Of a DNA stretch of 64,000 nt, positions 53,086-61,845 are shown in pieces. A model generated the notes under the pieces. It did no database searches. It saw only the letters and a program-made list of their open reading frames with translations, and was not told where the DNA came from. The stretch covers positions 124,840-188,839 of the forward strand of contig JABDFC010000001.1 in NCBI GenBank assembly GCA_013286785.1. Direction: 5' to 3'. Positions within the stretch are counted from its first letter, which is position 1; every line of letters starts with the position of its first letter. Made by a program: the position numbers and the translations under genes. The stretch is from Gammaproteobacteria bacterium. GTDB taxonomy: Bacteria; Pseudomonadota; Gammaproteobacteria; UBA6186; Azoamicaceae.

Positions 53086-54393
53086 ATGGATTTATACGCA
53101 AAACGAGCCTTTCTCATTGATACAGAAAACGCTTTTAAGATCAGCTCCCATATCGCCACCCTAGAATCGCAAGGCCATCGTGTGGTTAAGCTGAATATCG
53201 GGGAACCAGACTTTAATATCCCCGAGGTTGTCAAAGAAGAAATCAAAAAACAACTGGATGATCATAATACCCATTACTGCGATCCTAAAGGTCTGTTAAC
53301 GCTTCGTGAAGCCATTAGCCAGCAAATTTATAAGACCCGAAAACTGTCCGTTTCTCCCGAGCAGATTGTTGTATTTCCAGGCGCTAAACCGGGTATTGGA
53401 TTTTCAGAACAAGTCTATTGTGATCCAGGCGATGAAGTGATCTATCCCAGTCCAAGCTTCCCAATTTTCGAATCTTTTATTCGGTATCTGGGCGCAAAAC
53501 CCGTTCCGGCACATTTGTCAGAAGAAAATGATTTTAAATTAACCGCCGAAGCTCTGAGCGCGTTAATCACTCCAAAAACCAAAATGATCTTCCTAAATTC
53601 TCCTTCTAACCCCACCGGTAATGTCGCAAATCAATTCGAATTAGAAACCATTGCCAAAGTCATTTTAAACCAGTGCCACCCGAATGTTCGCGTCTATTCC
53701 GATGAAATTTACGAAAGAATTATTTTTGATCAGCAATCTCATTATTCTATTGCCTCTTTTCCCGGCATGGAAAAGAGAACCATTATCAGCAGTGGTTTTT
53801 CTAAAAGTTATGCATGGACAGGGGGCAGAATCGGCTATGCGATTTTTCCAAGCATTGAAGAAGCAAATGTGGTTAAAAACTTAAACATCAATTATTTTTC
53901 TTGCATTTCTCCCTACAATCAAGAGGCCGCCAAGGTTGCTTTAACCCATCCAGATGCCGAACGCAGCGTGGTTAATATGGTCCAAACTTTCCAAACAAGA
54001 AGAGATTTTGTGTATGAAAAACTGCGCGAAATTCCCAACCTTCGCTGTATTAAACCCAAAGGTACCTTTTATATTTTCCCCAATATCCAACAAATATGTG
54101 AAAATCTGGGCATTATGGCGGCTTTCCAAGGACTGGATCCAATCGCTCAATCTCTGACCAGCCCCACCAGTTTATTTCAATTGTTTGCGCTTTATCACCA
54201 CCACGTTGCCATTTTAGACCGTCGATCTTTTGGAAAGGTTGGCTCCGAAAACCAACACTACTTCCGAATCGCTTTTACCGCAAACGAAGCAATGCTGGCC
54301 GAAGGCATTAGCCGCTTAAGCCATGCGTTTCATGATACACTGGGATTTCAAAAATTTATGCGGGAACAACAGTCTCTGGTTTCCTCGAAATGA
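53086..54393 (+). CDS. Class I/II PLP-dependent aminotransferase
   Basis: 435 residues, fold type I, aspartate aminotransferase subfamily. Visible: KLNIGEPDFNIP, the cofactor region NSPSNPTGN, VYSDEIYERIIF and the PLP-lysine motif SGFSKSYAWTGGRIGYA. The C-terminus (FRIAFTANEAMLAEGISRL) provides the substrate-carboxylate Arg. Glycerate kinase begins 1 nt after its stop and glycerate/hydroxypyruvate reductase follows. That context suggests a serine- or alanine-type transaminase acting on hydroxypyruvate, but substrate cannot be read from sequence. About 30-40 residues longer than typical. Confidence 0.88.
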   Translation: MDLYAKRAFLIDTENAFKISSHIATLESQGHRVVKLNIGEPDFNIPEVVKEEIKKQLDDHNTHYCDPKGLLTLREAISQQIYKTRKLSVSPEQIVVFPGAKPGIGFSEQVYCDPGDEVIYPSPSFPIFESFIRYLGAKPVPAHLSEENDFKLTAEALSALITPKTKMIFLNSPSNPTGNVANQFELETIAKVILNQCHPNVRVYSDEIYERIIFDQQSHYSIASFPGMEKRTIISSGFSKSYAWTGGRIGYAIFPSIEEANVVKNLNINYFSCISPYNQEAAKVALTHPDAERSVVNMVQTFQTRRDFVYEKLREIPNLRCIKPKGTFYIFPNIQQICENLGIMAAFQGLDPIAQSLTSPTSLFQLFALYHHHVAILDRRSFGKVGSENQHYFRIAFTANEAMLAEGISRLSHAFHDTLGFQKFMREQQSLVSSK

Positions 54394-54394
54394 T

Positions 54395-55528
54395 ATGAAG
54401 ATCCTTATTGCGCCAGACAGTTTTAAAGGCTCCCTCACTGCGCGAGAAGCGACTCAGTCGATCGCCGAAGGTTTTACGAGCGCTCTACCCAACGCACAGT
54501 GCATTGAGATCCCCATGGCCGATGGCGGTGAAGGAACTTTGGAAGCACTGGCCTTTAACCAAGACATGACTTTCTATACTGTGCCTGCTACCAATCCCCT
54601 TGGCGCAACCATGACCGGCACCTTTGGCGTCTTAAAAGACAAGACGGCCGTGATTGAAACTGCAACAGTTTCTGGACTAACCCTAGTCCCACACAATCAA
54701 AGAAATCCCTTGCACCATACTTCTTTTGGCAGTGGTGAGTTGATTTTGGCTGCCTTAGACAAAGGGTGCCGACGATTTATCATCGGCCTTGGCGGCAGTG
54801 CAACCGTCGATTTCGGCATAGGTGCATTACAAGCTTTAGGCATTCGTTTTTGCAATCGACAAGGGCAAGATATCGCCCCAACCGCAGCAGCATTAGAAAC
54901 GCTGGCTGTCATCGATACTTCTGGTTTAGATCCACGCTTGGCAGATTCGGAATTTATTCTGGCACACGATGTGAATAACTCTTTACTAGGACCGAAGGGT
55001 GCCATTCTCTACGCTCCGCAAAAGGGCGTACCCCAAAAGGATCTTAAAAAACTCAGCCAAATTTATGCACACACTGAAAAAATAATTTCTGAAACCACGC
55101 AAAAACACATGGGTCATCTGCCAGGAACCGGTGCTGCGGGTGGCTTAGCAGGCGGATTATTTGCTTTTTTAAACGCTACCTTAAAACCAGGCGCCGAAGT
55201 GGTCTTGGAACACATCGGTTTACGAGCCTATCTGCAATCCGCTCATTTAGTGATCACCGGCGAAGGGCGCATTGATGACCAAACGGTTTGGGGTAAAACC
55301 CCCATCGCAGTTGCAAAATTAGCCAAAACCTTTAATATTCCTGTCATTGCAATTGCGGCACAACTTGGCAAAGGATATCCAGAAGTTTACCATCACGGCA
55401 TTGATGCAGTCTTTAGTATGACCGATCGATCGCAGAGCACCCAAGAGTGTTTTGCCTCAGCCAAACCGTTGCTGGTTCGAGCCGCCAACAATATTGCTCG
55501 ATTAATTGCTCTAAGGATTATGCCATGA
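54395..55528 (+). CDS. Glycerate 2-kinase (GarK/GlxK type)
   Basis: 377 residues from the ATG at 54395, which follows the aminotransferase stop by 1 nt; the longer frame from 54323 would overlap that gene. N-terminal KILIAPDSFKGSLTAREA is the signature of the type I glycerate kinase family, with MADGGEGTLEAL, GLGGSATVDFGIGALQALG, PGTGAAGGLAGGL and TGEGRIDDQT following. Phosphorylates D-glycerate to 2-phosphoglycerate. The downstream reductase starts at an ATGA overlap, so the three genes form one operon. Confidence 0.94.
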   Translation: MKILIAPDSFKGSLTAREATQSIAEGFTSALPNAQCIEIPMADGGEGTLEALAFNQDMTFYTVPATNPLGATMTGTFGVLKDKTAVIETATVSGLTLVPHNQRNPLHHTSFGSGELILAALDKGCRRFIIGLGGSATVDFGIGALQALGIRFCNRQGQDIAPTAAALETLAVIDTSGLDPRLADSEFILAHDVNNSLLGPKGAILYAPQKGVPQKDLKKLSQIYAHTEKIISETTQKHMGHLPGTGAAGGLAGGLFAFLNATLKPGAEVVLEHIGLRAYLQSAHLVITGEGRIDDQTVWGKTPIAVAKLAKTFNIPVIAIAAQLGKGYPEVYHHGIDAVFSMTDRSQSTQECFASAKPLLVRAANNIARLIALRIMP

Positions 55529-56493
55529 AGCCTAAAATTTTAGTCACGCGCCAGCTCCCCGAAGCAGGTCTTAATCAGTTAAGAGCGTATTTTGACGTGA
55601 CGCTGAATCCCGCCGATCAAACTCTGGAAAAAGGTGAGTTGTTGGATCAAATCAAAGGAAAAGACGCATTATTGTGCTTACTGACCGACACCATTGATCA
55701 ATCCATTATTGAAGCAGGGAATCGCTTAAAAGTTATTTCTAATTATGCGGTGGGGTATAATAATATTGATGTTAAGGCGGCTACCCAACGCAATATTCCA
55801 GTTTGCATTACTCCTGGGATCTTAACCGAAGCAACAGCCGATCTAACCTGGGCGCTCATTTTAGCCGTCACGCGCAAAATTGTCGCCGCAGATCAATTTA
55901 CCCGCAACGGTTTATTTCACGGTTGGAGCCCAACGTTATTTTTAGGGAGTGATTTGACCGATAAAACTCTAGGAATCGTGGGCATGGGACGCATTGGCGC
56001 TGCGGTCGCCAAACGTGCCAAAGGCTTTGGTATGAAAGTCATTTATACCGCCCGCTCTCCCAAAGAAATTCCAGATGCCCGATATGTTTCTTTGGATGAA
56101 TTGCTCACAGAAGCCGATATTATTTCGCTCCACACTCCTTTAACCGCAGAAACACATCATCTGATCACCCAAGAGCAATTCAACCAAATGAAACCGACTG
56201 CGTATCTCATTAATACCACTCGCGGCCCGGTTGTAGACGAACGCGATCTCATCACCGCTTTGAAAAATCATCGGATTGCGGGTGCGGGTCTTGATGTTTA
56301 CGAAAATGAACCTCTTTTAACCCCCGGCTTAAGCAGTCTAGACAATGTGGTTTTGTTGCCGCACATTGGTAGCGCTACCGTCGAAACCAGAACCAAAATG
56401 GCGGTGATTGCGGCAGAAAACGCCATTCGAGTACTGCAAGGGGAAAAACCCCATGCTTTGGCAAACCCTGAAGTTTACAACGGAACGGTTTAA
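55525..56493 (+). CDS. D-glycerate dehydrogenase / hydroxypyruvate-glyoxylate reductase
   Basis: 322-residue D-2-hydroxyacid dehydrogenase. NAD(P)-binding GIVGMGRIGAAVAKRA; the catalytic triad is visible as Arg in NTTRGPVVDE, Glu in DVYENEP and His in LLPHIGSAT. It is most like the GhrB/GyaR group. The ATG at 55525 overlaps the kinase stop and has AAGGA upstream. Together with its neighbours it can convert serine-derived hydroxypyruvate to glycerate and then to 2-phosphoglycerate (or the reverse). Confidence 0.93.
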   Translation: MKPKILVTRQLPEAGLNQLRAYFDVTLNPADQTLEKGELLDQIKGKDALLCLLTDTIDQSIIEAGNRLKVISNYAVGYNNIDVKAATQRNIPVCITPGILTEATADLTWALILAVTRKIVAADQFTRNGLFHGWSPTLFLGSDLTDKTLGIVGMGRIGAAVAKRAKGFGMKVIYTARSPKEIPDARYVSLDELLTEADIISLHTPLTAETHHLITQEQFNQMKPTAYLINTTRGPVVDERDLITALKNHRIAGAGLDVYENEPLLTPGLSSLDNVVLLPHIGSATVETRTKMAVIAAENAIRVLQGEKPHALANPEVYNGTV

Positions 56494-56538
56494 ACCGAAT
56501 CAACCCTCAAAAATTGCGTAGCGTGTAACCCATTGTCT

Positions 56539-56665
56539 AAAATCGTCCCGTTCGGGAGTATTTTATGGAATTCAGCCCGAATTATCTTAAAATCATCCCG
56601 TTCGGGTTTATTTATTGATTTTGACCCAAAACCGTATTAAAATCATCCCGAGAGGGTTGATTTAT
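56539..56665 (+). promoter_or_regulatory. hipBA operator/promoter: three 50-bp-spaced repeats
   Basis: TAAAATC(G/A)TCCCG-(TTCGGG or AGAGGG) occurs at 56538, 56588 and 56638: exactly 50 bp apart. The palindromic core CCCG-TT-CGGG is intact in the first two copies. A sigma70-type promoter fits between copies 2 and 3: TTGATT (56615-56620), 17-nt spacer, TAAAAT (56638-56643). Copy 3 covers the start point and the hipB ribosome-binding site. This is the layout of a HipB-autoregulated promoter. Confidence 0.7.
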
Positions 56666-56947
56666 ATGGTTGAGATAACCAGCATCAAAAAACTAGGGGC
56701 CTTGGTTCGTAAAACCCGAAAATCACAGGGACTCACCCAAGAAAAACTTGCCGCCGTATCCGGTGTTGGGGTGCGCTTTATTCGTGAACTAGAAAAAGGC
56801 AAAGAATCTTGTGAAATCGGAAAAGTGATCCAGGTAATGCAAATGTTGGGCATTGGCGTTTTCGCTTCGATGCGCAGATCAACTTCTGGCAGAAAGGGAG
56901 ACGATAAAACCACCCATGTAGAAGGAAATACCGATGAGATTCTGTAA
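56666..56947 (+). CDS. hipB: HipB-type antitoxin, XRE-family HTH repressor
   Basis: 93 residues from the ATG at 56666; the longer frame from 56615 would read through the operators. A Cro/C1-type HTH spans about 8-62 (LGALVRKTRKSQGLTQEKLAAVSGVG, then FIRELEKGK). The C-terminal tail is charged (GRKGDDKTTHVEG), as in HipB where the tail is flexible and protease-sensitive. It neutralises HipA and represses the operon, presumably through the three upstream repeats. hipA begins 3 bp after its stop. Confidence 0.93.
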   Translation: MVEITSIKKLGALVRKTRKSQGLTQEKLAAVSGVGVRFIRELEKGKESCEIGKVIQVMQMLGIGVFASMRRSTSGRKGDDKTTHVEGNTDEIL

Positions 56948-56950
56948 CAA

Positions 56951-58195
56951 ATGAGCCATACTCTGGATGTTTATCTGCACAATAAACTTACTGGAAAACT
57001 CACCCAGAATAAATCGGGTACCTTATCGTTTCAATATGACACTGATTATGTGAAGAATAAACACAACCCGGCAATTTCTGTTTCCATGCCAATTCAAACG
57101 GAAATGTATGAAGGAAATTCAGTTAAAGCATTTTTTTCAGGTTTCTTGCCGGATGATATTGTACGTCATCGTTTAGCGCGTTATCTCGGCATCTCTGAAA
57201 AAAATGCTTTTGGATTTTTAGAAGTGATAGGCGGGGAATGTGCAGGTGCCTTATCGCTTTACCCCGAAGGCCAAATTCCCTATAAAGTACAAGCCACTGA
57301 TATTGAGTCACTGGATGACAAAAAGTTAAGAGAAATCCTCGAATTACTGAAAAGGCGCCCTTTACTGGTTGGCGTAGAGGATATTCGACTGTCCTTGGCT
57401 GGTGCTCAGGATAAAATAGCAGTAACGGTAAAAAATGGGCAAATCGCTTTATGCAAAGGCACTTCCCCCACAACGCATATTTTGAAACCTGTAATCCTCG
57501 GAATTAAAGACAGTGTTCATAACGAACTGTTTTGTATGCGGCTGGCTCAATTACTTGACATTGATGTTCCCCAGACAGACATTGGTTGGGCAGGAGAAAC
57601 CCCCTATTTTCTGGTTGAACGATATGACCGCGTGCGCACTCAAGATAATGTCGTCACGCGCTTACACCAAGAAGATTTTTGCCAAGCATTAAGTGTTATG
57701 CCAGAATTAAAGTATGAACGTGAAGGGGGCCCCAAAATTGCCAATTGCCTGGAAATATTACACATTTATTCTGCCACCCCAGCCGTTGACCGCTTGGCTT
57801 TTATTGAGCGAGTGATTTTTAATTATCTGATTGGAAATGCTGACGCTCATGGAAAAAATTTCTCACTGCTTTATAAAAAAGTTGCCCCAACTTTGGCTCC
57901 CGCCTATGACTTGTTAAGTACGGCCGTTATTCCAGATGTTTCGGTAAAAATGGCCATGAAAATTGGTGGGAAATATGATCCTGATAAAGTGTTTTTACGG
58001 CATTGGTACCAACTTGTTCCAGAGACAACGGTTGCAAAGAGAAATTTAGAAAAACAATTATTTAAAATGGCTGAAAGCTGCCTCGAAAGAGCGATGGGTT
58101 TAAAATCCATATTGGCAAGCCAAGGGATTGTATCGACTGTATTTGATGACATCTGCGCGGTTATAAAAACTCGTGCCAACTGGATACGGCGTTAA
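56951..58195 (+). CDS. hipA: HipA-type Ser/Thr kinase toxin
   Basis: 414 residues. HipA N-domain (1-about 105; LDVYLHNKLTGKL...AFFSGFLPDD) and kinase domain with the P-loop serine motif LSLAGAQDKIAV, THILKP, the catalytic NADAHGKNFSLL and the metal-site PAYDLLST. All key residues are present, so the toxin is likely active. E. coli HipA phosphorylates glutamyl-tRNA synthetase and induces persistence through ppGpp; the target in this organism is unknown. Forms an operon with hipB. Confidence 0.95.
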   Translation: MSHTLDVYLHNKLTGKLTQNKSGTLSFQYDTDYVKNKHNPAISVSMPIQTEMYEGNSVKAFFSGFLPDDIVRHRLARYLGISEKNAFGFLEVIGGECAGALSLYPEGQIPYKVQATDIESLDDKKLREILELLKRRPLLVGVEDIRLSLAGAQDKIAVTVKNGQIALCKGTSPTTHILKPVILGIKDSVHNELFCMRLAQLLDIDVPQTDIGWAGETPYFLVERYDRVRTQDNVVTRLHQEDFCQALSVMPELKYEREGGPKIANCLEILHIYSATPAVDRLAFIERVIFNYLIGNADAHGKNFSLLYKKVAPTLAPAYDLLSTAVIPDVSVKMAMKIGGKYDPDKVFLRHWYQLVPETTVAKRNLEKQLFKMAESCLERAMGLKSILASQGIVSTVFDDICAVIKTRANWIRR

Positions 58196-58522
58196 AAATA
58201 TAAACAATTTTGAGAAAGACTGAGCCATTCGACAATGAACCCACGGATAAACATTGGTATAATGCGACGAGACACTCATTGTAATAACTACCCAGGTAGC
58301 ATCACCCCCGTGAACGAGGGGATCTCCGCATTTTCCTCGTCATCCACGAAAACGGGAATCCATAGAGAGTGCATCTCCCGAAAATCACTGAGGAAATACA
58401 ATGGCATACTTTTAACTTGCAGCTACACGCGCTCAATTAAACTGAACTTTTTTTAGAATTCCAGGGTCTTACCATCAAATATTCCAAGTACTGTTTTGAA
58501 CTGAAAGATGGGGAGAGCGAAA
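58196..58522. other. Spacer after hipA with a decayed palindromic repeat
   Basis: 327 bp. Holds copy 3 of the dispersed palindrome (58306-58362) and presumably the promoter of the next gene; I could not assign hexamers. No ORF. Confidence 0.4.
58306..58362. repeat. Dispersed palindromic repeat, copy 3 (rearranged)
   Basis: CCCCGTGAACGAGGGGATCTCC is followed by CGTCATCCACGAAAACGGGAATCCA. The two half-motifs are those of the copies at 20053 and 52622 but in the opposite order and with substitutions. Confidence 0.5.
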
Positions 58523-58978
58523 ATGCCAGTAGGAACTCCAGAACACGAAGAAATAGCCCGAGTCAGAGTTTTGAGAGAACATATTTATGGGATGACTCAA
58601 GCCCAGCTTGATAAACTTCCAAAAGGCGATGCACTCGCTAAGATGGATGCAAATGCAATCGCTAAACAATTTGAGAGATCAGTCCCCATCGTTCAATACA
58701 ATCTGCAAAATGCTCACACACCTGACAATTACCCTAATGAAGTAAAAAGAGTATTTAAAGATGCCGTTGAGAAGAGACGAGCAGAGTTGGCTGGACCAAA
58801 AAAGAAACCTGGAGAATCTTTATTGGATCAATTGCAAAGTGCTGTTAAAGCTAGGAATAGCAATAAAACAGTCATGTTCGATAATCCGTTGTATCCAACA
58901 AGAACTCAATCCACTTCTGCTGTTGAATCCGGAAATAAAAATAAAGATGACGATGGCCGCCATCGCAAGACTTTCTAG
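58523..58978 (+). CDS. Small hypothetical protein
   Basis: 151 residues from the ATG at 58523, chosen for GGGGAGAG 6 nt upstream. Soluble, highly charged and helical (HEEIARVRVLREHIYGMTQAQLDKL; KRVFKDAVEKRRAEL). The C-terminal 40 residues are Ser/Thr/Asn/Lys-rich and probably disordered (NPLYPTRTQSTSAVESGNKNKDDD). No recognised domain. Composition resembles small type IV secretion substrates of Legionellales, which is only suggestive. Confidence 0.72.
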   Translation: MPVGTPEHEEIARVRVLREHIYGMTQAQLDKLPKGDALAKMDANAIAKQFERSVPIVQYNLQNAHTPDNYPNEVKRVFKDAVEKRRAELAGPKKKPGESLLDQLQSAVKARNSNKTVMFDNPLYPTRTQSTSAVESGNKNKDDDGRHRKTF

Positions 58979-59085
58979 TTAACAACGACTTTCAAAAAAA
59001 ATCCATCCTTGGTTTTTAGAATGTACGTGACTGCGGCCTACCAACATCTCACAACCACTTCATTCAAAAACGTTGAGAAATTTGC

Positions 59086-59466
59086 TTAACAATACCCTGC
59101 TGCCGTCACAAACAACGCAATCACTATCCCTAAGCCAACAAACCAAGCTAGACTTCTCAAAATATATTTGTCTGCGATATAGCAAATCGCATACAGAACG
59201 CGCATTGCCACAAAAGCCATCGCCAGACGATTAATCTCCCATTGAGGAACGTGCAGTTGTTCGGCAATAAGCACTGCGGCAATAAACCCCGGCATGGCCT
59301 CGAAACTATTGAGTTGTGCCCAGTGTGCTCGTTTACGCCATCCTTTTAAGTGTTCCAATGCCTCTCGTGGCGTTCTATTATTGAACCCAGGACCAGATTT
59401 TGCGAGAACCGTAAAGACATACGGAAAAAGAACAACCACCAATACACACCAATACGCTGTTGTCAT
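59086..59466 (-). CDS. MAPEG-family membrane protein
   Basis: 126 residues with four predicted membrane helices. Family features: an early Pro-Tyr helix (VLFPYVFTVLAK), a loop N-N-R-x-P-R, an AHWAQLNSFEAMPGF motif (the conserved R-A-x-x-N-x-x-E/Q pattern of MAPEG) and RVLYAICYIAD. MAPEG proteins in eukaryotes conjugate glutathione; the bacterial members are mostly uncharacterised. Encoded alone. Confidence 0.85.
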   Translation of the reverse strand: MTTAYWCVLVVVLFPYVFTVLAKSGPGFNNRTPREALEHLKGWRKRAHWAQLNSFEAMPGFIAAVLIAEQLHVPQWEINRLAMAFVAMRVLYAICYIADKYILRSLAWFVGLGIVIALFVTAAGYC

Positions 59467-59543
59467 CTGTTTACTCCTAATCGAACCCTAATTTGTTGCT
59501 AGCCCGAAATTCACACTTCCCTTCATTGCGTGGGGAAACCTCA

Positions 59544-60968
59544 CTAATGTAGTTGGCGAACCACTAATTTTTTGATATCGACCCCACAGGCTTTGAGTAG
59601 ATTGATAAAGTCCTCACCAATTCTACCCGCCATTTTGGTATAGTACACCTTAATATAGGTTTTTAAAATATATCCGTACTCGGGCAACATCAGCACCGCT
59701 AATATCTTCTTAGCCCTTTCGATTTCATTTCTGTGCGACGGCTTGCATCGTTGAAATAATATTGCCGCCAAAATAGACGCCTTAGCCACTCTTTTTTCTA
59801 ATGTCGCTTTTTTGAAAGAAGCAATATGTTCAACCAAGATCCGGTCTTTGTCCCATTCTACCCACGTGTCATAATAATTCATAATCGATTTTTTGAGCGC
59901 GGCAATCTCGCCGCGGCTTTCAAAATTTCCTCGAAACATCAGCATAAACATCATGGCAGGCACACTGGCTTCGACATTGGCCCAAGAACAATTACCGCTT
60001 AACTGATAGCGCGCTGGTAACGTGGCAATGGGCTTTAAGTCTAAAATTGTCTTGATTTCGTTGTTAATATAATCATCAGATTTATTGTTGTACATTAAAT
60101 CGATTAAGAAATCGATGTTCAAGGCATTTGGGTTCCCAACCTGATAGATAATGACCGTGTCCACGATGTGTTTGACACCTCGATCGCATTTGGCCCAATA
60201 CTTCCCATATTTCACAAATGTAATCGCGTGCCCTTCATACGAGACTGGGATCAAAACTAAATCCTGGCCCAATATTTGCCGAATCAGCGCATCCTGTACC
60301 TTTGGACCTTCGGTGGTATATTTATATTGGACTATCTCGGCGGCACCTTTAAAAGTTCTGGCGATTTTACTTAACACGGTCGCAAAGGCATTAAATTTTT
60401 TACCCGTCTCGCTGTTCATAAAAGTGACCAAAGTTCTTAAAATAATCCCAACCGTAAATTCCAAATAAAATCCTTCAAAATTGAGATCAATAAAACGTCT
60501 TTTGGGATTTAGAATACGCGCTCGCCCCACCAATTCATAGCGGTGGCCGATTAGTTTTGCATTAATAAAGTCTAAGGCAAAATTGACCTCTGCTCCATAA
60601 AAACACAATAGTTGCACCAGATCCGATTGATCTCTTAAAATGGGATTGACTAAAATCGGCTGCCCATCGGCAGAATAATGATTGGGATTTGCCTTTGCTT
60701 TTAAGAGCATCTCACACGCGGGTTTTTGGGTGCGGTTCACCGCCCATTGTAACGCCGTTTGACCACTGATATCTTGTTGATCCACATTGGCCCCACTGGC
60801 CAATAATAACTCAATGATCGCTGTACTTTCTTTTAACACTGCTTCAATTAAAGGAGTCATGCCGTAAATATCTTTTTCGTTGACATTAGCACCTTGACGA
60901 ATAAGCGCCGACACACTGTCGAAAGATCCAAATAAAATTTCGTGGGAAAGCGATTGGTTTGTCGCCAT
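59544..60968 (-). CDS. Ankyrin-repeat protein with cysteine-protease-like domain (AnkH-like)
   Basis: 474 residues. Three to four ankyrin repeats at 8-130 (GANVNEKDIYGMTPLIEAV; GANVDQQDISGQTALQWAV; ANPNHYSADGQPILVNPI). They precede a mixed domain with His247 (YEGHAITFVKYG), Asp262 (KCDRG) and Cys327 (SGNCSWANVE). The order His-Asp-Cys fits a circularly permuted papain-like active site. A helical C-terminal segment follows. This layout and size recall the Legionella core effector AnkH/LegA3; that match is from memory of its architecture. There is no signal peptide. A second unknown gene lies 12 bp upstream on the same strand. Confidence 0.87.
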   Translation of the reverse strand: MATNQSLSHEILFGSFDSVSALIRQGANVNEKDIYGMTPLIEAVLKESTAIIELLLASGANVDQQDISGQTALQWAVNRTQKPACEMLLKAKANPNHYSADGQPILVNPILRDQSDLVQLLCFYGAEVNFALDFINAKLIGHRYELVGRARILNPKRRFIDLNFEGFYLEFTVGIILRTLVTFMNSETGKKFNAFATVLSKIARTFKGAAEIVQYKYTTEGPKVQDALIRQILGQDLVLIPVSYEGHAITFVKYGKYWAKCDRGVKHIVDTVIIYQVGNPNALNIDFLIDLMYNNKSDDYINNEIKTILDLKPIATLPARYQLSGNCSWANVEASVPAMMFMLMFRGNFESRGEIAALKKSIMNYYDTWVEWDKDRILVEHIASFKKATLEKRVAKASILAAILFQRCKPSHRNEIERAKKILAVLMLPEYGYILKTYIKVYYTKMAGRIGEDFINLLKACGVDIKKLVVRQLH

Positions 60969-60980
60969 GATGTCTTACCC

Positions 60981-61625
60981 TTACATCCCTGGTCTCGGCC
61001 GTGGTGCCGAAGAAGGTGCCAAGCGGGGCGCAGGAGCATCTGGCCTTGGAATTTCTTTCAGAATATATTTTAAGGTATTTTGAATCTTATGAAATTTAGG
61101 CGTGAGTTGCTGTCCAGGTTTTAATTTGGGTTGTGCTTTTAATCGATTCTTTAATTTGTTTGCCAAATCCACGCGGTCTTTCAATTTCTTATTGATCAAA
61201 TTTTCCAGTTCTGTTTTATCTAGGATATCGCCAGCTATGTCTTTCCACTCGGCTGAAATATTTTCGATCGGCATTCCCCCCATTTCTTTAATGAGCGGAT
61301 TGGCCTCAACTTGGATCCCCCCCGCAGAACGGCGATTCCCATTTGCTTGCAAGGTGTTGTCCGCGGATCGTTCTGGATCCAAACAATCTTTGATAATTTT
61401 ATATTCTGCTCTAATTTTTTCAGGGAGATCTTCAATGGGTGCCACAGTTTTATTGGTTTCCAGCATCTCTGCAATCCGTTGTACTGCACCCAAAGCCCCT
61501 TGCACTTGTCGCTCTACGGCGTCTAACAGGTAAGTTCCTTCCTCTTCTTTTTGCAGATTTTGAATATACTTCAATTCAGAAGGTTCATGATTTCTAGAAT
61601 TGTCTTCCCCCACTTTCTGAATCAT
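60981..61625 (-). CDS. Hypothetical protein in operon with AnkH-like gene
   Basis: 214 residues, soluble and mostly helical with a basic middle-to-C-terminal part (LINKKLKDRVDLANKLKNRLKAQPKLKPGQQ). The tail is Pro/Ala/Arg-rich (PRPDAPAPRLAPSSAPRPRPGM). No recognised domain. Only 12 bp separate its stop from the start of the ankyrin gene, so they are co-transcribed. It could be a chaperone or partner effector for it; this is inference from adjacency only. Confidence 0.75.
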   Translation of the reverse strand: MIQKVGEDNSRNHEPSELKYIQNLQKEEEGTYLLDAVERQVQGALGAVQRIAEMLETNKTVAPIEDLPEKIRAEYKIIKDCLDPERSADNTLQANGNRRSAGGIQVEANPLIKEMGGMPIENISAEWKDIAGDILDKTELENLINKKLKDRVDLANKLKNRLKAQPKLKPGQQLTPKFHKIQNTLKYILKEIPRPDAPAPRLAPSSAPRPRPGM

Positions 61626-61845
61626 CGAGAGTCTCGCTCTTAATACACTATGCTAATATACAGTTTGGCAAGTGATCTTGTTCAAAGTTCATTGTTCATT
61701 TGCCCCCACCCTGGTTTTTTTATTATAACATACACCCTCATTATTTATACAGCAAAATTCGAGTTTAAACCCGAATAAAATGATTGTCAGTATGTGGGTA
61801 AAACCGGCATGATGAAGATTGGGCCATCGACAAAATGGAGGCAAG

